From SSSZ01 sp035345935 (lineage in GTDB: Bacteria; Pseudomonadota; Gammaproteobacteria; Burkholderiales; Rhodocyclaceae), in NCBI GenBank assembly GCA_035345935.1, contig DAORDK010000117.1:1-9655 (forward strand): a stretch of DNA of 9,655 bases, written 5' to 3'. Position numbers and translations under genes: made by a program. Below, in pieces: positions 1 through 5,562 of this stretch (its first letter is position 1; each line of letters opens with the position of its first letter). The notes beneath the pieces were generated by a model. That model was given only the letters and a program-made list of their open reading frames with translations, was not told the DNA's origin and ran no database searches.

Positions 1-202
1 TGCCCGGCCCGCCACCGAAGGGGCGATCATCCACCCGACGCCAGGCGTTTTCGGCGAAATCCCGCGGATTCCAGCCCTGCCACTCCCAGCGTCCTTCTTC
101 CAGCGCCCGGCGCGTAATCCCGCACTCAGTCACCGCCGCAAACATCTCGGGGAAGAGTGTCACGCAGTCGAACCGGAGCGCCGGTCCCTGCTCGCGACTC
201 AC
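1..202 (-). CDS. trmD: tRNA (guanine-N1-)-methyltransferase TrmD, N-terminal part (cut by window edge)
   Basis: TrmD is a SAM-dependent SPOUT methyltransferase that makes m1G37 in tRNAs reading codons that begin with C, which prevents +1 frameshifting. Only the first 67 codons lie in the window. They show the family's N-terminal signatures: FDCVTLFPEMF near residues 11-21, GITRRAL at 28-34, WNPRDFAEN at 44-52 and VDDRPFGGGPG at 57-67. The knotted SAM-binding core and C-terminal domain lie beyond the edge. The start is GTG at 202-200, sharing a 4-bp GTGA overlap with the rimM stop, so translation is probably coupled. It is the third gene of the rpsP-rimM-trmD operon; rplS usually follows but is outside the window. 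The family call is secure; the start could only move slightly. Confidence 0.96.
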   Translation of the reverse strand, partial: MSREQGPALRFDCVTLFPEMFAAVTECGITRRALEEGRWEWQGWNPRDFAENAWRRVDDRPFGGGPG

Positions 203-717
203 CAGTCGCTCCCCCACTCCACCCGGATGACTCCGGATTCCTTCTCCACGGCCAGCACCACCGACTCGACGAAGGGAAGCAGACGCTCCGTCCCATCCGC
301 CGCAGCGACCCGCAGCACGTCGTTGGCGCCGGTTTCGATCAGTCCGGCCACTTGGCCGAGCCGCTCGCCCGCAGCATTCACCACTTCCAGGCCGATCAAG
401 TCGGCCCAGTAATACTCATCTTCGCCGGTAGCCGGCAACGCCTCCCTGGGCGCTCCCACCAGCATTCCCGACAACGCCTCGGCTCGGGTTCGATCGGCCA
501 CTCCATCCAGGAGCGCCACCACGCCGTCACCGTGCAGTTTCAGCCCCTGTAGCCCGACTTCCCGCCACGGGCCGCCTTCCTTGCCTATCCACCAGGCCGA
601 CATGGCCCGCCAGGCCAACGGGTCATCACCGTAGGGATGCACCCGAATCCAGCCGCGAATACCATAGGGGTCGGTGAGCCGCCCCAGGACGACGATTTCG
701 CTGCCGGACAAGTCCAA
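199..717 (-). CDS. rimM: Ribosome maturation factor RimM (16S rRNA processing protein)
   Basis: RimM binds ribosomal protein S19 in the head of the 30S subunit and helps late 16S rRNA processing and head maturation. The 172-residue product has the usual family length. Residues 8-32 (VVLGRLTDPYGIRGW...VHPYGDDP) form the conserved RimM N-terminal beta-barrel signature. YYWADLIGLEV at 102-112 opens the C-terminal PRC-barrel domain, which ends with RLLPFVESVVL near 145-155. The start is non-ATG: the reading frame is continuous with rpsP, and only GCC AGT separates the rpsP stop from TTG at 717. A second TTG lies at 711. No good Shine-Dalgarno is visible, so translation probably depends on coupling to rpsP, 6 nt upstream. 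It overlaps trmD by 4 bp downstream. Confidence 0.96.
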   Translation of the reverse strand: MDLSGSEIVVLGRLTDPYGIRGWIRVHPYGDDPLAWRAMSAWWIGKEGGPWREVGLQGLKLHGDGVVALLDGVADRTRAEALSGMLVGAPREALPATGEDEYYWADLIGLEVVNAAGERLGQVAGLIETGANDVLRVAAADGTERLLPFVESVVLAVEKESGVIRVEWGSDW

Positions 718-723
718 ACTGGC

Positions 724-978
724 TTAAGCAGCCTGCTTGGCAGCGTACTGCTTGACCAGACGGGCTGCGGTCGGGGACAGTTGTGCGCCCTGTTGTTGCC
801 AGTAGGTCAGACGATCCATGGCCACGCGCAGACCTTCCTCGTGATCGGCGGCGACGGGGTTATAGTACCCGATGCGTTCGACGAAACGGCCATCGCGGCG
901 GTTCCGGGAGTCGGTCACGACCATATTGTAGAAGGGACGCTTCTTGGCGCCGCCACGGGCAAGACGGATAACAACCAT
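724..978 (-). CDS. rpsP: 30S ribosomal protein S16
   Basis: Small-subunit ribosomal protein bS16 binds 16S rRNA in the body of the 30S particle and is needed for its assembly. The 84-residue product matches the family length. It opens with MVVIRLARGGAKKRPFYNMV and continues with TDSRNRRDGRFVERIGYYNP (residues 22-41), the standard S16 signature. The short alanine- and lysine-rich tail is normal. It is the first gene of the operon with rimM and trmD. The ATG at 978 is preceded by a purine-rich GAAAGAAAG stretch that can act as a weak ribosome-binding site, and a promoter with a perfect -10 box lies about 35 bp upstream of the ATG. Confidence 0.98.
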   Translation of the reverse strand: MVVIRLARGGAKKRPFYNMVVTDSRNRRDGRFVERIGYYNPVAADHEEGLRVAMDRLTYWQQQGAQLSPTAARLVKQYAAKQAA

Positions 979-1013
979 GAAAATTCTTTCTTTCGTTTCA
1001 GGAAAAACGTTAG

Positions 1014-1041
1014 ATTATAGCGCTTAGTCGAACAAAAACAA
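1014..1041 (-). promoter_or_regulatory. Probable sigma-70 promoter of rpsP-rimM-trmD
   Basis: On the minus strand, a perfect TATAAT (1019-1014) is preceded by TTGTTT (1041-1036, 3 of 6 matches to TTGACA) with a 16-bp spacer. Transcription would begin near 1007, giving a leader of about 28 nt before the rpsP ATG. The -10 box is convincing and the -35 box is weak. The position ahead of a ribosomal-protein operon, in a divergent intergenic region, fits. Confidence 0.55.
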
Positions 1042-1178
1042 GCCGTTCCCCGTTTTACTCCGCTGCCCATCCTGCCAGCGGATGGCCCTGCGGAGCGGTT
1101 CTGGCCTCTGACCTTCGTCCGATGGAGAAATCCTTCGGAATTGTTTATTCTCCTAGGTTCTCATCCTCTATCGTCGCC

Positions 1179-2690
1179 ATGTCCGCCGATCCCTCTCGCG
1201 ATCTCGCCGAAAAGAACGTCAAGGCCATTCTGGAATGGCTGGCGATGGCCCATGGCCGTACCAGCCTGGACGATGTCGAAGGGCTGCTGGCCCAGTTGCA
1301 GAGCCTCCGCGGCACCAAGGTGGGGGTAAGCCAGCGACTCAAGGTACTGGATTTGCTGTACAGCCATGCGGTACACATGACCCTCGCCCAGTTTCCCGGG
1401 CTGCATGAAATGTCCTTGCCCATCCCCCGGCGCTTGCGGCAAGCTGTCAGGAGTTTGCAGGAACTGCTGGAGGTACTTGGCCAAGACTATCTCGCCACGC
1501 TGTCCATGCCGGCAGACAATGATGTGGGGAATCGGCCGCGCTCACCGCAGATCACCCTGCGCCGGATCATGCATTGCCTGGCATGGCATCTGGGAATTGG
1601 TTTCCTTGTCGCATCGCCGCCAGCCCCCGGAATCTGGCTGCAGCTACACAGCTGCTACCGCAATTCTCGCCGTCTGGGTTCTTCGGATCAGGCTGCCGGC
1701 GGGGAGGAACGCCGTATTGCCCAACTCTACGTCTCGACGATGCTGGTTGCTGCGGCTCAGCCCGCTTCGTTCACTTCCCGCGAACTTGAGTTCATTTCGA
1801 GCTACCTCGACAGTTCCGCCAAAGCGGTCGATATCCGGATCGAGGCTCCCCCGGCAGGCGAAGCGATATTCTGGATCGATCCAACCAAGGATCTCCCTGC
1901 CCAGGCCTTGACCCGGAGGTCCCCGCCGCCCGAGTCGGAAATCTACTATTTCACTTGCGATACTCTTGCCCAGAGCGCCGCCGATCATCTCGCTGCGCTG
2001 CGCCGGGGCGCCACGATTTCCGAGTTGGGCCTCCCCCCGTTTGCCGGCACCTCGGCCGGACAAGGCGTGCTTCAACGCCTGTGCGCCCTTTGGGGCCACC
2101 CGGCCAAGCGCAAGTTCTCACGACGCCGCCAGTCGTACCGCGCCGATCTCTGCAACGGCCTGGACCGCCTGTGGCAATTGCTTCGCCACCCCGAACAGCC
2201 GCCGACGACCAGCGAGTGGATGGTCATCAACGAGAGCCCCGATGGCTACTCCATGATGCATGTCAGCGGTCCGACCGAGCGCCTGCGAGTCGGCGACGTG
2301 GTTGCCGTGCACCCTCACGAGGGCCATATCGACACCGACCACGGTCCTTGGCACATCTGCATCGTCCGCTGGGCGATCTCCGAAAATCCGGCCCACATCG
2401 AAATTGGTCTGCAGGTGCTATCGCCACGGGGAATGCCTGCCCAAATCGCCGCCCCCCACGATAGCGACCGCCAAGGCAAGCGCGAAGCGCTCCTGCTGCC
2501 CAAACTCCCGCCCCTGCGCCCACTCCCGGCGCTGATCGTCCCCGTCGGTACAGTGACCGACCGCGATCAGAAATTGATCGTTCTCGTGGAGACGGGCAAT
2601 TTCGAAATACGCGAATATCGTGCCATGGAGGTCAACGAGCAGACCTCCAGCGTCGAGATGTTCACCGTGCGGCCTGACGAAAGGTTGTAG
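1179..2690 (+). CDS. Uncharacterised protein with a PilZ-like C-terminal region
   Basis: I do not recognise a named family with certainty. The product is 503 residues from this start. The first ~100 residues are mostly helical and charged. The middle contains hydrophobic stretches but no clear membrane helix or signal peptide, so it is probably cytoplasmic. Near the C-terminus, two overlapping-type RxxxR motifs (nt ~2109-2123 and 2127-2141) are followed about 30 residues later by NESPDG (nt 2230-2247), then a beta-rich stretch with RVGDVVAV, WHICIVRW and IEIGLQVLSP. RxxxR plus [DN]xSxxG is the c-di-GMP-binding signature of PilZ domains, so a role as a c-di-GMP receptor is a reasonable but unproven inference. 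An ATG 57 nt upstream (1122) is in frame, but the added 19 codons are AT-rich at third positions, unlike the rest of the gene, so I prefer 1179. Neither start has a clear Shine-Dalgarno. The 3' end overlaps convergent yihY by 29 bp. Confidence 0.8.
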   Translation: MSADPSRDLAEKNVKAILEWLAMAHGRTSLDDVEGLLAQLQSLRGTKVGVSQRLKVLDLLYSHAVHMTLAQFPGLHEMSLPIPRRLRQAVRSLQELLEVLGQDYLATLSMPADNDVGNRPRSPQITLRRIMHCLAWHLGIGFLVASPPAPGIWLQLHSCYRNSRRLGSSDQAAGGEERRIAQLYVSTMLVAAAQPASFTSRELEFISSYLDSSAKAVDIRIEAPPAGEAIFWIDPTKDLPAQALTRRSPPPESEIYYFTCDTLAQSAADHLAALRRGATISELGLPPFAGTSAGQGVLQRLCALWGHPAKRKFSRRRQSYRADLCNGLDRLWQLLRHPEQPPTTSEWMVINESPDGYSMMHVSGPTERLRVGDVVAVHPHEGHIDTDHGPWHICIVRWAISENPAHIEIGLQVLSPRGMPAQIAAPHDSDRQGKREALLLPKLPPLRPLPALIVPVGTVTDRDQKLIVLVETGNFEIREYRAMEVNEQTSSVEMFTVRPDERL

Positions 2691-3489
2691 AGGCGATCAA
2701 TCCTCCCAGCAGGATGACCGCCCAGGACAGTTGGAGCCAGACCAGAAACACCGGAACGGTCGCAAAAGTGCCGTAAATATTTTTGAAACTGGCAAAACCA
2801 CTGAGATACGCCTCGAAAGCCCTTTGCATGGCGGCAAAGGCCAGGGTGGCAAAGACTCCTCCCAACGCTGCCGCGCGGCGCGATACCGACGCATTGGGAA
2901 CCGCGTAGTACAGAAAGGCGAAAAAGAGTCCCAGCAGGCCCAAGGACAGCGTCTTGAGGAGCAGGACGCGCACCCAGGGCGGCTCGGCAAAGAATCCCAG
3001 GGATGCCGTCACCGCCAGAGATATGACCGCCGCGATGGCCCCGAGCACGAACGGCCAGACCGCAACGACGAAGGCATAAAGCCTCACGCGGGCAAGAAGG
3101 GGGCGCGGCTTCACCCGCCAGACGTGATTGAAGGCCCGTTCGATGGTCATCAGGAGCAGGATGGCCGTCACGCCAAGCACCGCGAGACCCGGGATGGTCA
3201 GTTTGCGAGCCTTTCCCGCGAAACTGCCGAGATGCTTGACGATCGTTCCGCTGGCCCCCGTCGGCAACAAGGTCTCGGTCAGAAGCACATCGACCCGGGC
3301 GATGAGGGTGTCAAAGTAGGGGATGACCGATGCCAGGGACACCACCAGGGTGAGCAACGGAACCAGCGCCAGCAGCGTAGTAAAGGCCAGAGCCGCACTG
3401 GTTTGAAACATGTTTTCCGTGCGGAAGCGCGACGCGATCTCCATCAGCGCACGCCCTGGCCCGCTCGAGGCTCCCGAACGGCGGCTCAT
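2662..3489 (-). CDS. yihY: YihY/BrkB-family inner-membrane protein
   Basis: This is a polytopic inner-membrane protein of the YihY/UPF0761 (BrkB-like) family. Family members have been called virulence factor BrkB or, mistakenly, ribonuclease BN; the molecular function is unsettled. The 275 residues show about six hydrophobic segments, near 31-56, 98-116, 137-166, 174-197, 205-222 and 241-267. The conserved FQTSAALAFTTLLALVP stretch lies at 28-44, and FKNIYGTFATVPVFLVWL at 235-252 is the family's C-terminal signature. Length is at the short end, as some relatives have a C-terminal cytoplasmic extension. ATG at 3489 is the natural start, with a weak AGGG just upstream. The gene converges on the PilZ-like gene with a 29-bp tail overlap and is divergent from the wrbA-like gene; the same neighbourhood occurs in other betaproteobacteria, from memory. 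Confidence 0.93.
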   Translation of the reverse strand: MSRRSGASSGPGRALMEIASRFRTENMFQTSAALAFTTLLALVPLLTLVVSLASVIPYFDTLIARVDVLLTETLLPTGASGTIVKHLGSFAGKARKLTIPGLAVLGVTAILLLMTIERAFNHVWRVKPRPLLARVRLYAFVVAVWPFVLGAIAAVISLAVTASLGFFAEPPWVRVLLLKTLSLGLLGLFFAFLYYAVPNASVSRRAAALGGVFATLAFAAMQRAFEAYLSGFASFKNIYGTFATVPVFLVWLQLSWAVILLGGLIASTTFRQAAR

Positions 3490-3505
3490 AGCACCCTATA
3501 ATCCT

Positions 3506-3523
3506 GGATTCCGCCGGAAATCC
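3506..3523. promoter_or_regulatory. Imperfect palindrome in the yihY / wrbA-like intergenic region
   Basis: GGATTCC (3506-3512), a 3-nt spacer and GGAAATCC (3516-3523) form a 7-bp inverted repeat with one bulged A. It lies in the 149-bp gap between divergent genes, 4 bp downstream of a plus-strand TATAAT at 3497-3502, so it would sit around the start point of a promoter there. That -10 box has no good -35 partner. The palindrome could be an operator for either gene, or chance. Confidence 0.25.
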
Positions 3524-3638
3524 ACCCAACCGACGAGCCCTCGGAACCAGGGGTTTCACTGACCGGTGCAACGGTATTCACGGTTCTCCGGCCTCCATAA
3601 GGCGGTTGATGACAATTCAGGCACGATAATAGTCCACC

Positions 3639-4235
3639 ATGTACGACATCCTAGTTCTTTACTACAGCCATCGCGGGTCCGTACGGGCGCTCGCAGAAAG
3701 GGTCGCCAACGGAATCGATTCTGTTCCTGGCTTGCAGGCCAGAGTGCGTACCGTACCGCGCGTCTCGCCGGTCTGTATAGCGGTCGAACCAGCCATCCCG
3801 GATTCCGGCCCTCCCTACGTCGAGGAACGCGACCTTGAAGAGTGTATCGGCCTGGCGCTAGGCAGTCCCACGCGCTTCGGCGCCATGGCTGCTCCGATGA
3901 AGCATTTCTGGGACGGCTCCCTTGCCGCCTGGAAAAACGGGACGCTTGTCGGAAAACCGGCCTGCGTCTTCACCTCAAGTGGAAGCGCCCATGGCGGCAA
4001 CGAAACGACCCTGCTCGCCCTGATGCTTCCCTTGCTGCATCACGGGATGCTGATTGCGGGCCTTCCCTACACCGAACCCGAGGTTACCGCGACGACCTCC
4101 GGAGGAACTCCTTACGGCCCCAGCCATGTTGCCGGTCCGAGCGGCAATCCGACCCTCACCGAAAGCGAATCTCGCTTGGCCTTCGCCCAAGGCAGGCGAC
4201 TCGCCGAAATCGCCCGTCGACTGGTGCTCCCTTGA
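3639..4235 (+). CDS. wrbA: WrbA-like flavodoxin-fold NAD(P)H:quinone oxidoreductase
   Basis: Probable cytoplasmic FMN-dependent NAD(P)H:quinone oxidoreductase (type IV, WrbA family), which reduces quinones by two electrons and protects against redox cycling. The 198 residues begin with the flavodoxin strand and phosphate loop ILVLYYSHRGSVRALA (4-19). GSPTRFGAMAAPMKHFWD (75-92) is the conserved WrbA FMN-contacting loop. The third FMN loop is TSSGSAHGGNETT (112-124), where GGNE replaces the commoner GGQE. SGGTPYGPSHVAGP (154-167) is also conserved. No Shine-Dalgarno is visible before ATG 3639. A GATAAT box ends only 8 nt before the ATG, so the leader may be very short. The next gene starts inside its stop codon. 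The family is clear; the exact symbol is by similarity, since WrbA-like proteins have diverse substrates. Confidence 0.9.
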   Translation: MYDILVLYYSHRGSVRALAERVANGIDSVPGLQARVRTVPRVSPVCIAVEPAIPDSGPPYVEERDLEECIGLALGSPTRFGAMAAPMKHFWDGSLAAWKNGTLVGKPACVFTSSGSAHGGNETTLLALMLPLLHHGMLIAGLPYTEPEVTATTSGGTPYGPSHVAGPSGNPTLTESESRLAFAQGRRLAEIARRLVLP

Positions 4236-4600
4236 CCCCTGCCCGTATTCAGACCGCGGCTAGCACCTGCCTGATCGCCCTCACGCTCCTTTGCCTGGCC
4301 TGGGAACTGTGGCTGGCACCGCTGCGCCCGGGGGGCTCATGGCTCGTGCTCAAGGCTGCGCTCCTGCTCGCACCCCTGTTCGGCGTCCTGCGCGGCCGCC
4401 GCTATACGTACAAATGGCTCAGCTTGTTCATTCTCCTCTACTTCGCCGAAGGCCTCGTTCGGGCGACCGGAGACCACGGTGTTGCGCGCCTCCTCGCCAT
4501 CGCTGAAACCGGCCTCAGCTTCGCCCTTTTTGCGCTCAGCATCCTGTTCGTCCGCTCGACCCGCGCCAGAGAGCCCTCGACGCCCCCCGAGCCTCGCTGA
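4232..4600 (+). CDS. DUF2069 small integral membrane protein
   Basis: A 122-residue predicted inner-membrane protein of the DUF2069 family, function unknown. It has four hydrophobic segments near 11-31, 36-53, 61-74 and 86-107. The family signature LRGRRYTYKWLSLFILLYFAEGLVRA lies at 53-78. The C-terminal 15 residues are polar and proline-rich. The start is inferred as TTG at 4232-4234, overlapping the wrbA-like stop as TTGA, because the domain begins immediately after it and no ATG or GTG is better placed. The frame stays open upstream to 3842, but that part lies inside the wrbA-like gene and is a shadow, so a 252-residue call starting there would be wrong. Translational coupling with the upstream gene is likely. 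Confidence 0.85.
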   Translation: MTPARIQTAASTCLIALTLLCLAWELWLAPLRPGGSWLVLKAALLLAPLFGVLRGRRYTYKWLSLFILLYFAEGLVRATGDHGVARLLAIAETGLSFALFALSILFVRSTRAREPSTPPEPR

Positions 4601-4665
4601 CCGATACGGTGTCGATTTTCTTTACACTCGGCGAACCGCGTATTCCGGCCCCGCGCTGACACATT

Positions 4666-4687
4666 TTGAATAACCATTTGTATTCAA
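4666..4687. promoter_or_regulatory. Perfect inverted repeat, candidate activator site upstream of the sigma-54 promoter
   Basis: TTGAATA (4666-4672), 8 nt, then TATTCAA (4681-4687) is a perfect dyad with 7-bp arms and a two-turn-like 22-bp footprint. It is centred about 71 bp upstream of the predicted sigma-54 transcription start. RpoN promoters need an enhancer-binding protein that sits upstream on such dyads. In PEP-CTERM/exosortase bacteria the usual candidate is PrsR, so this is a candidate upstream activating sequence. It lacks the GC-rich stem and U-tract of a terminator. Confidence 0.5.
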
Positions 4688-4722
4688 GTCGTTGAGCCCA
4701 TCTCCTGAGCATATACTTGCCA

Positions 4723-4738
4723 TGGCATGCCACTTGCG
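4723..4738 (+). promoter_or_regulatory. Sigma-54 (RpoN) -24/-12 promoter of the PEP-CTERM metalloprotease gene
   Basis: TGGCATG, four bases (CCAC), then TTGCG. This follows the RpoN consensus TGGCACG-N4-TTGCA with the invariant GG (4724-4725) and GC (4736-4737) separated by exactly 10 bp. Transcription would start near 4748, leaving a leader of about 64 nt before the GTG start at 4812. The core TGGCATGCCA is also self-complementary. PEP-CTERM genes in exosortase-carrying bacteria are known to be under RpoN with the PrsK/PrsR two-component system, which fits the gene downstream. Confidence 0.7.
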
Positions 4739-4800
4739 TACACGGGGGTTTCCAGCCTGGGGATTTCCCATGACCCCGAGCTACTGATTTAGACCCAACC

Positions 4801-4805
4801 AGGAG
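4801..4805 (+). promoter_or_regulatory. Ribosome-binding site fixing the GTG start of the PEP-CTERM gene
   Basis: AGGAG with a 6-nt spacer before GTG at 4812. It is the best Shine-Dalgarno on the plus strand of the window, and it decides the start together with the signal peptide that begins immediately after it. Confidence 0.8.
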
Positions 4806-4811
4806 TACACC

Positions 4812-5543
4812 GTGAAAAGCCGCCTCATCGCATCCCTCGCCCTCGCCGGCGCACTTGCCGCCCCACTCTCCGCCTCTGCCTTCGTGCTCGGCCCCACCGT
4901 CCCCGGCAAGTGGGGTCCAGCCGCCTTCGGCACCGGCGCCACCGTCACCTGGAGCCTGATGGACACCGGCACCAGCTGTGGCGCCGAATTCGTCGGTTGC
5001 ACCATCACCTCCTTCGCCGACTTCATGCCCGCCGGTTATCTGACCCAGGTTACCAACGCCTTTGCCGCCTGGACCGCCGTCGCCAACATCACCTTCGTCC
5101 AGGTTGCCGACGACGGCGCAGCGTTCAACGCTCCCACCGCATCCGGTGACATCCGCCTCGGCGGCCATGCCTTTGACGGCGTCTTCGGCACCCTGGCCCA
5201 CGGTTTCTATCCGCCGGTCAATGGCTTGACGGCTGCCGGCGATATCCACTTCGACACCGCCGAAACCTGGGATCTGGACTTCGCCGGAGCGGGCTTCTCC
5301 ATCTTCCAGGTGCTCGCCCACGAAATTGGCCACGCCATCGGCCTTGACCATACTGCCGTTCCGGGTTCCCTGATGAACCCCTTCTATACCGAAGCGTTCA
5401 GCGGCCCCCAGGCCGACGACATCGCCGGCGCCCGGTTCATCTACGGTGACCCGGTCGTGGTTGAGGTTCCCGAGCCTCCGGTCCTGGCCCTCCTCGGTCT
5501 CTCGCTGATTGGACTCGGCCTGAGCAAGCGCCGGAAGGCCTGA
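4812..5543 (+). CDS. Secreted matrixin-type zinc metalloprotease with PEP-CTERM sorting signal
   Basis: Predicted exported metzincin protease. Residues 1-23 are a Sec signal peptide (KSR n-region, Ala/Leu core, cleavage after SASA). The catalytic zinc motif HEIGHAIGLDH is at 170-180, with H170, H174 and H180 as zinc ligands and E171 as the catalytic base. The Met-turn SLMNP (M188) follows 8 residues later, as in matrixins. C56 and C63 could form a disulfide. The last 24 residues are a PEP-CTERM tail: PEP at 220-222, a hydrophobic helix, then KRRK. An exosortase in the inner membrane would process this tail, so the mature enzyme should end up at the cell surface or in the matrix. No exosortase is encoded in the window. 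The start is GTG with an excellent AGGAG. Upstream lie a sigma-54 promoter and a dyad; 19 nt downstream is another secreted protein. The substrate is unknown. 243 residues is short, leaving only a catalytic domain. Confidence 0.92.
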   Translation: MKSRLIASLALAGALAAPLSASAFVLGPTVPGKWGPAAFGTGATVTWSLMDTGTSCGAEFVGCTITSFADFMPAGYLTQVTNAFAAWTAVANITFVQVADDGAAFNAPTASGDIRLGGHAFDGVFGTLAHGFYPPVNGLTAAGDIHFDTAETWDLDFAGAGFSIFQVLAHEIGHAIGLDHTAVPGSLMNPFYTEAFSGPQADDIAGARFIYGDPVVVEVPEPPVLALLGLSLIGLGLSKRRKA

Positions 5544-5562
5544 TCCCGGAATCGGGCTCCCG

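Noticed and set aside
1067..1085. CCATCC-N7-GGATGG inverted repeat between rpsP and the PilZ-like gene
   Set aside because: Arms of only 6 bp, not placed relative to a convincing promoter, with no U-tract. Too weak to call an operator or terminator.
2620..3501. 293-codon plus-strand frame opposite yihY
   Set aside because: Its product is extremely rich in Arg, Gln, Gly and Asp, as expected from reading a hydrophobic membrane-protein gene backwards.
4723..4732. Self-complementary TGGCATGCCA as a separate operator
   Set aside because: It coincides with the sigma-54 -24 element, which explains the bases better.
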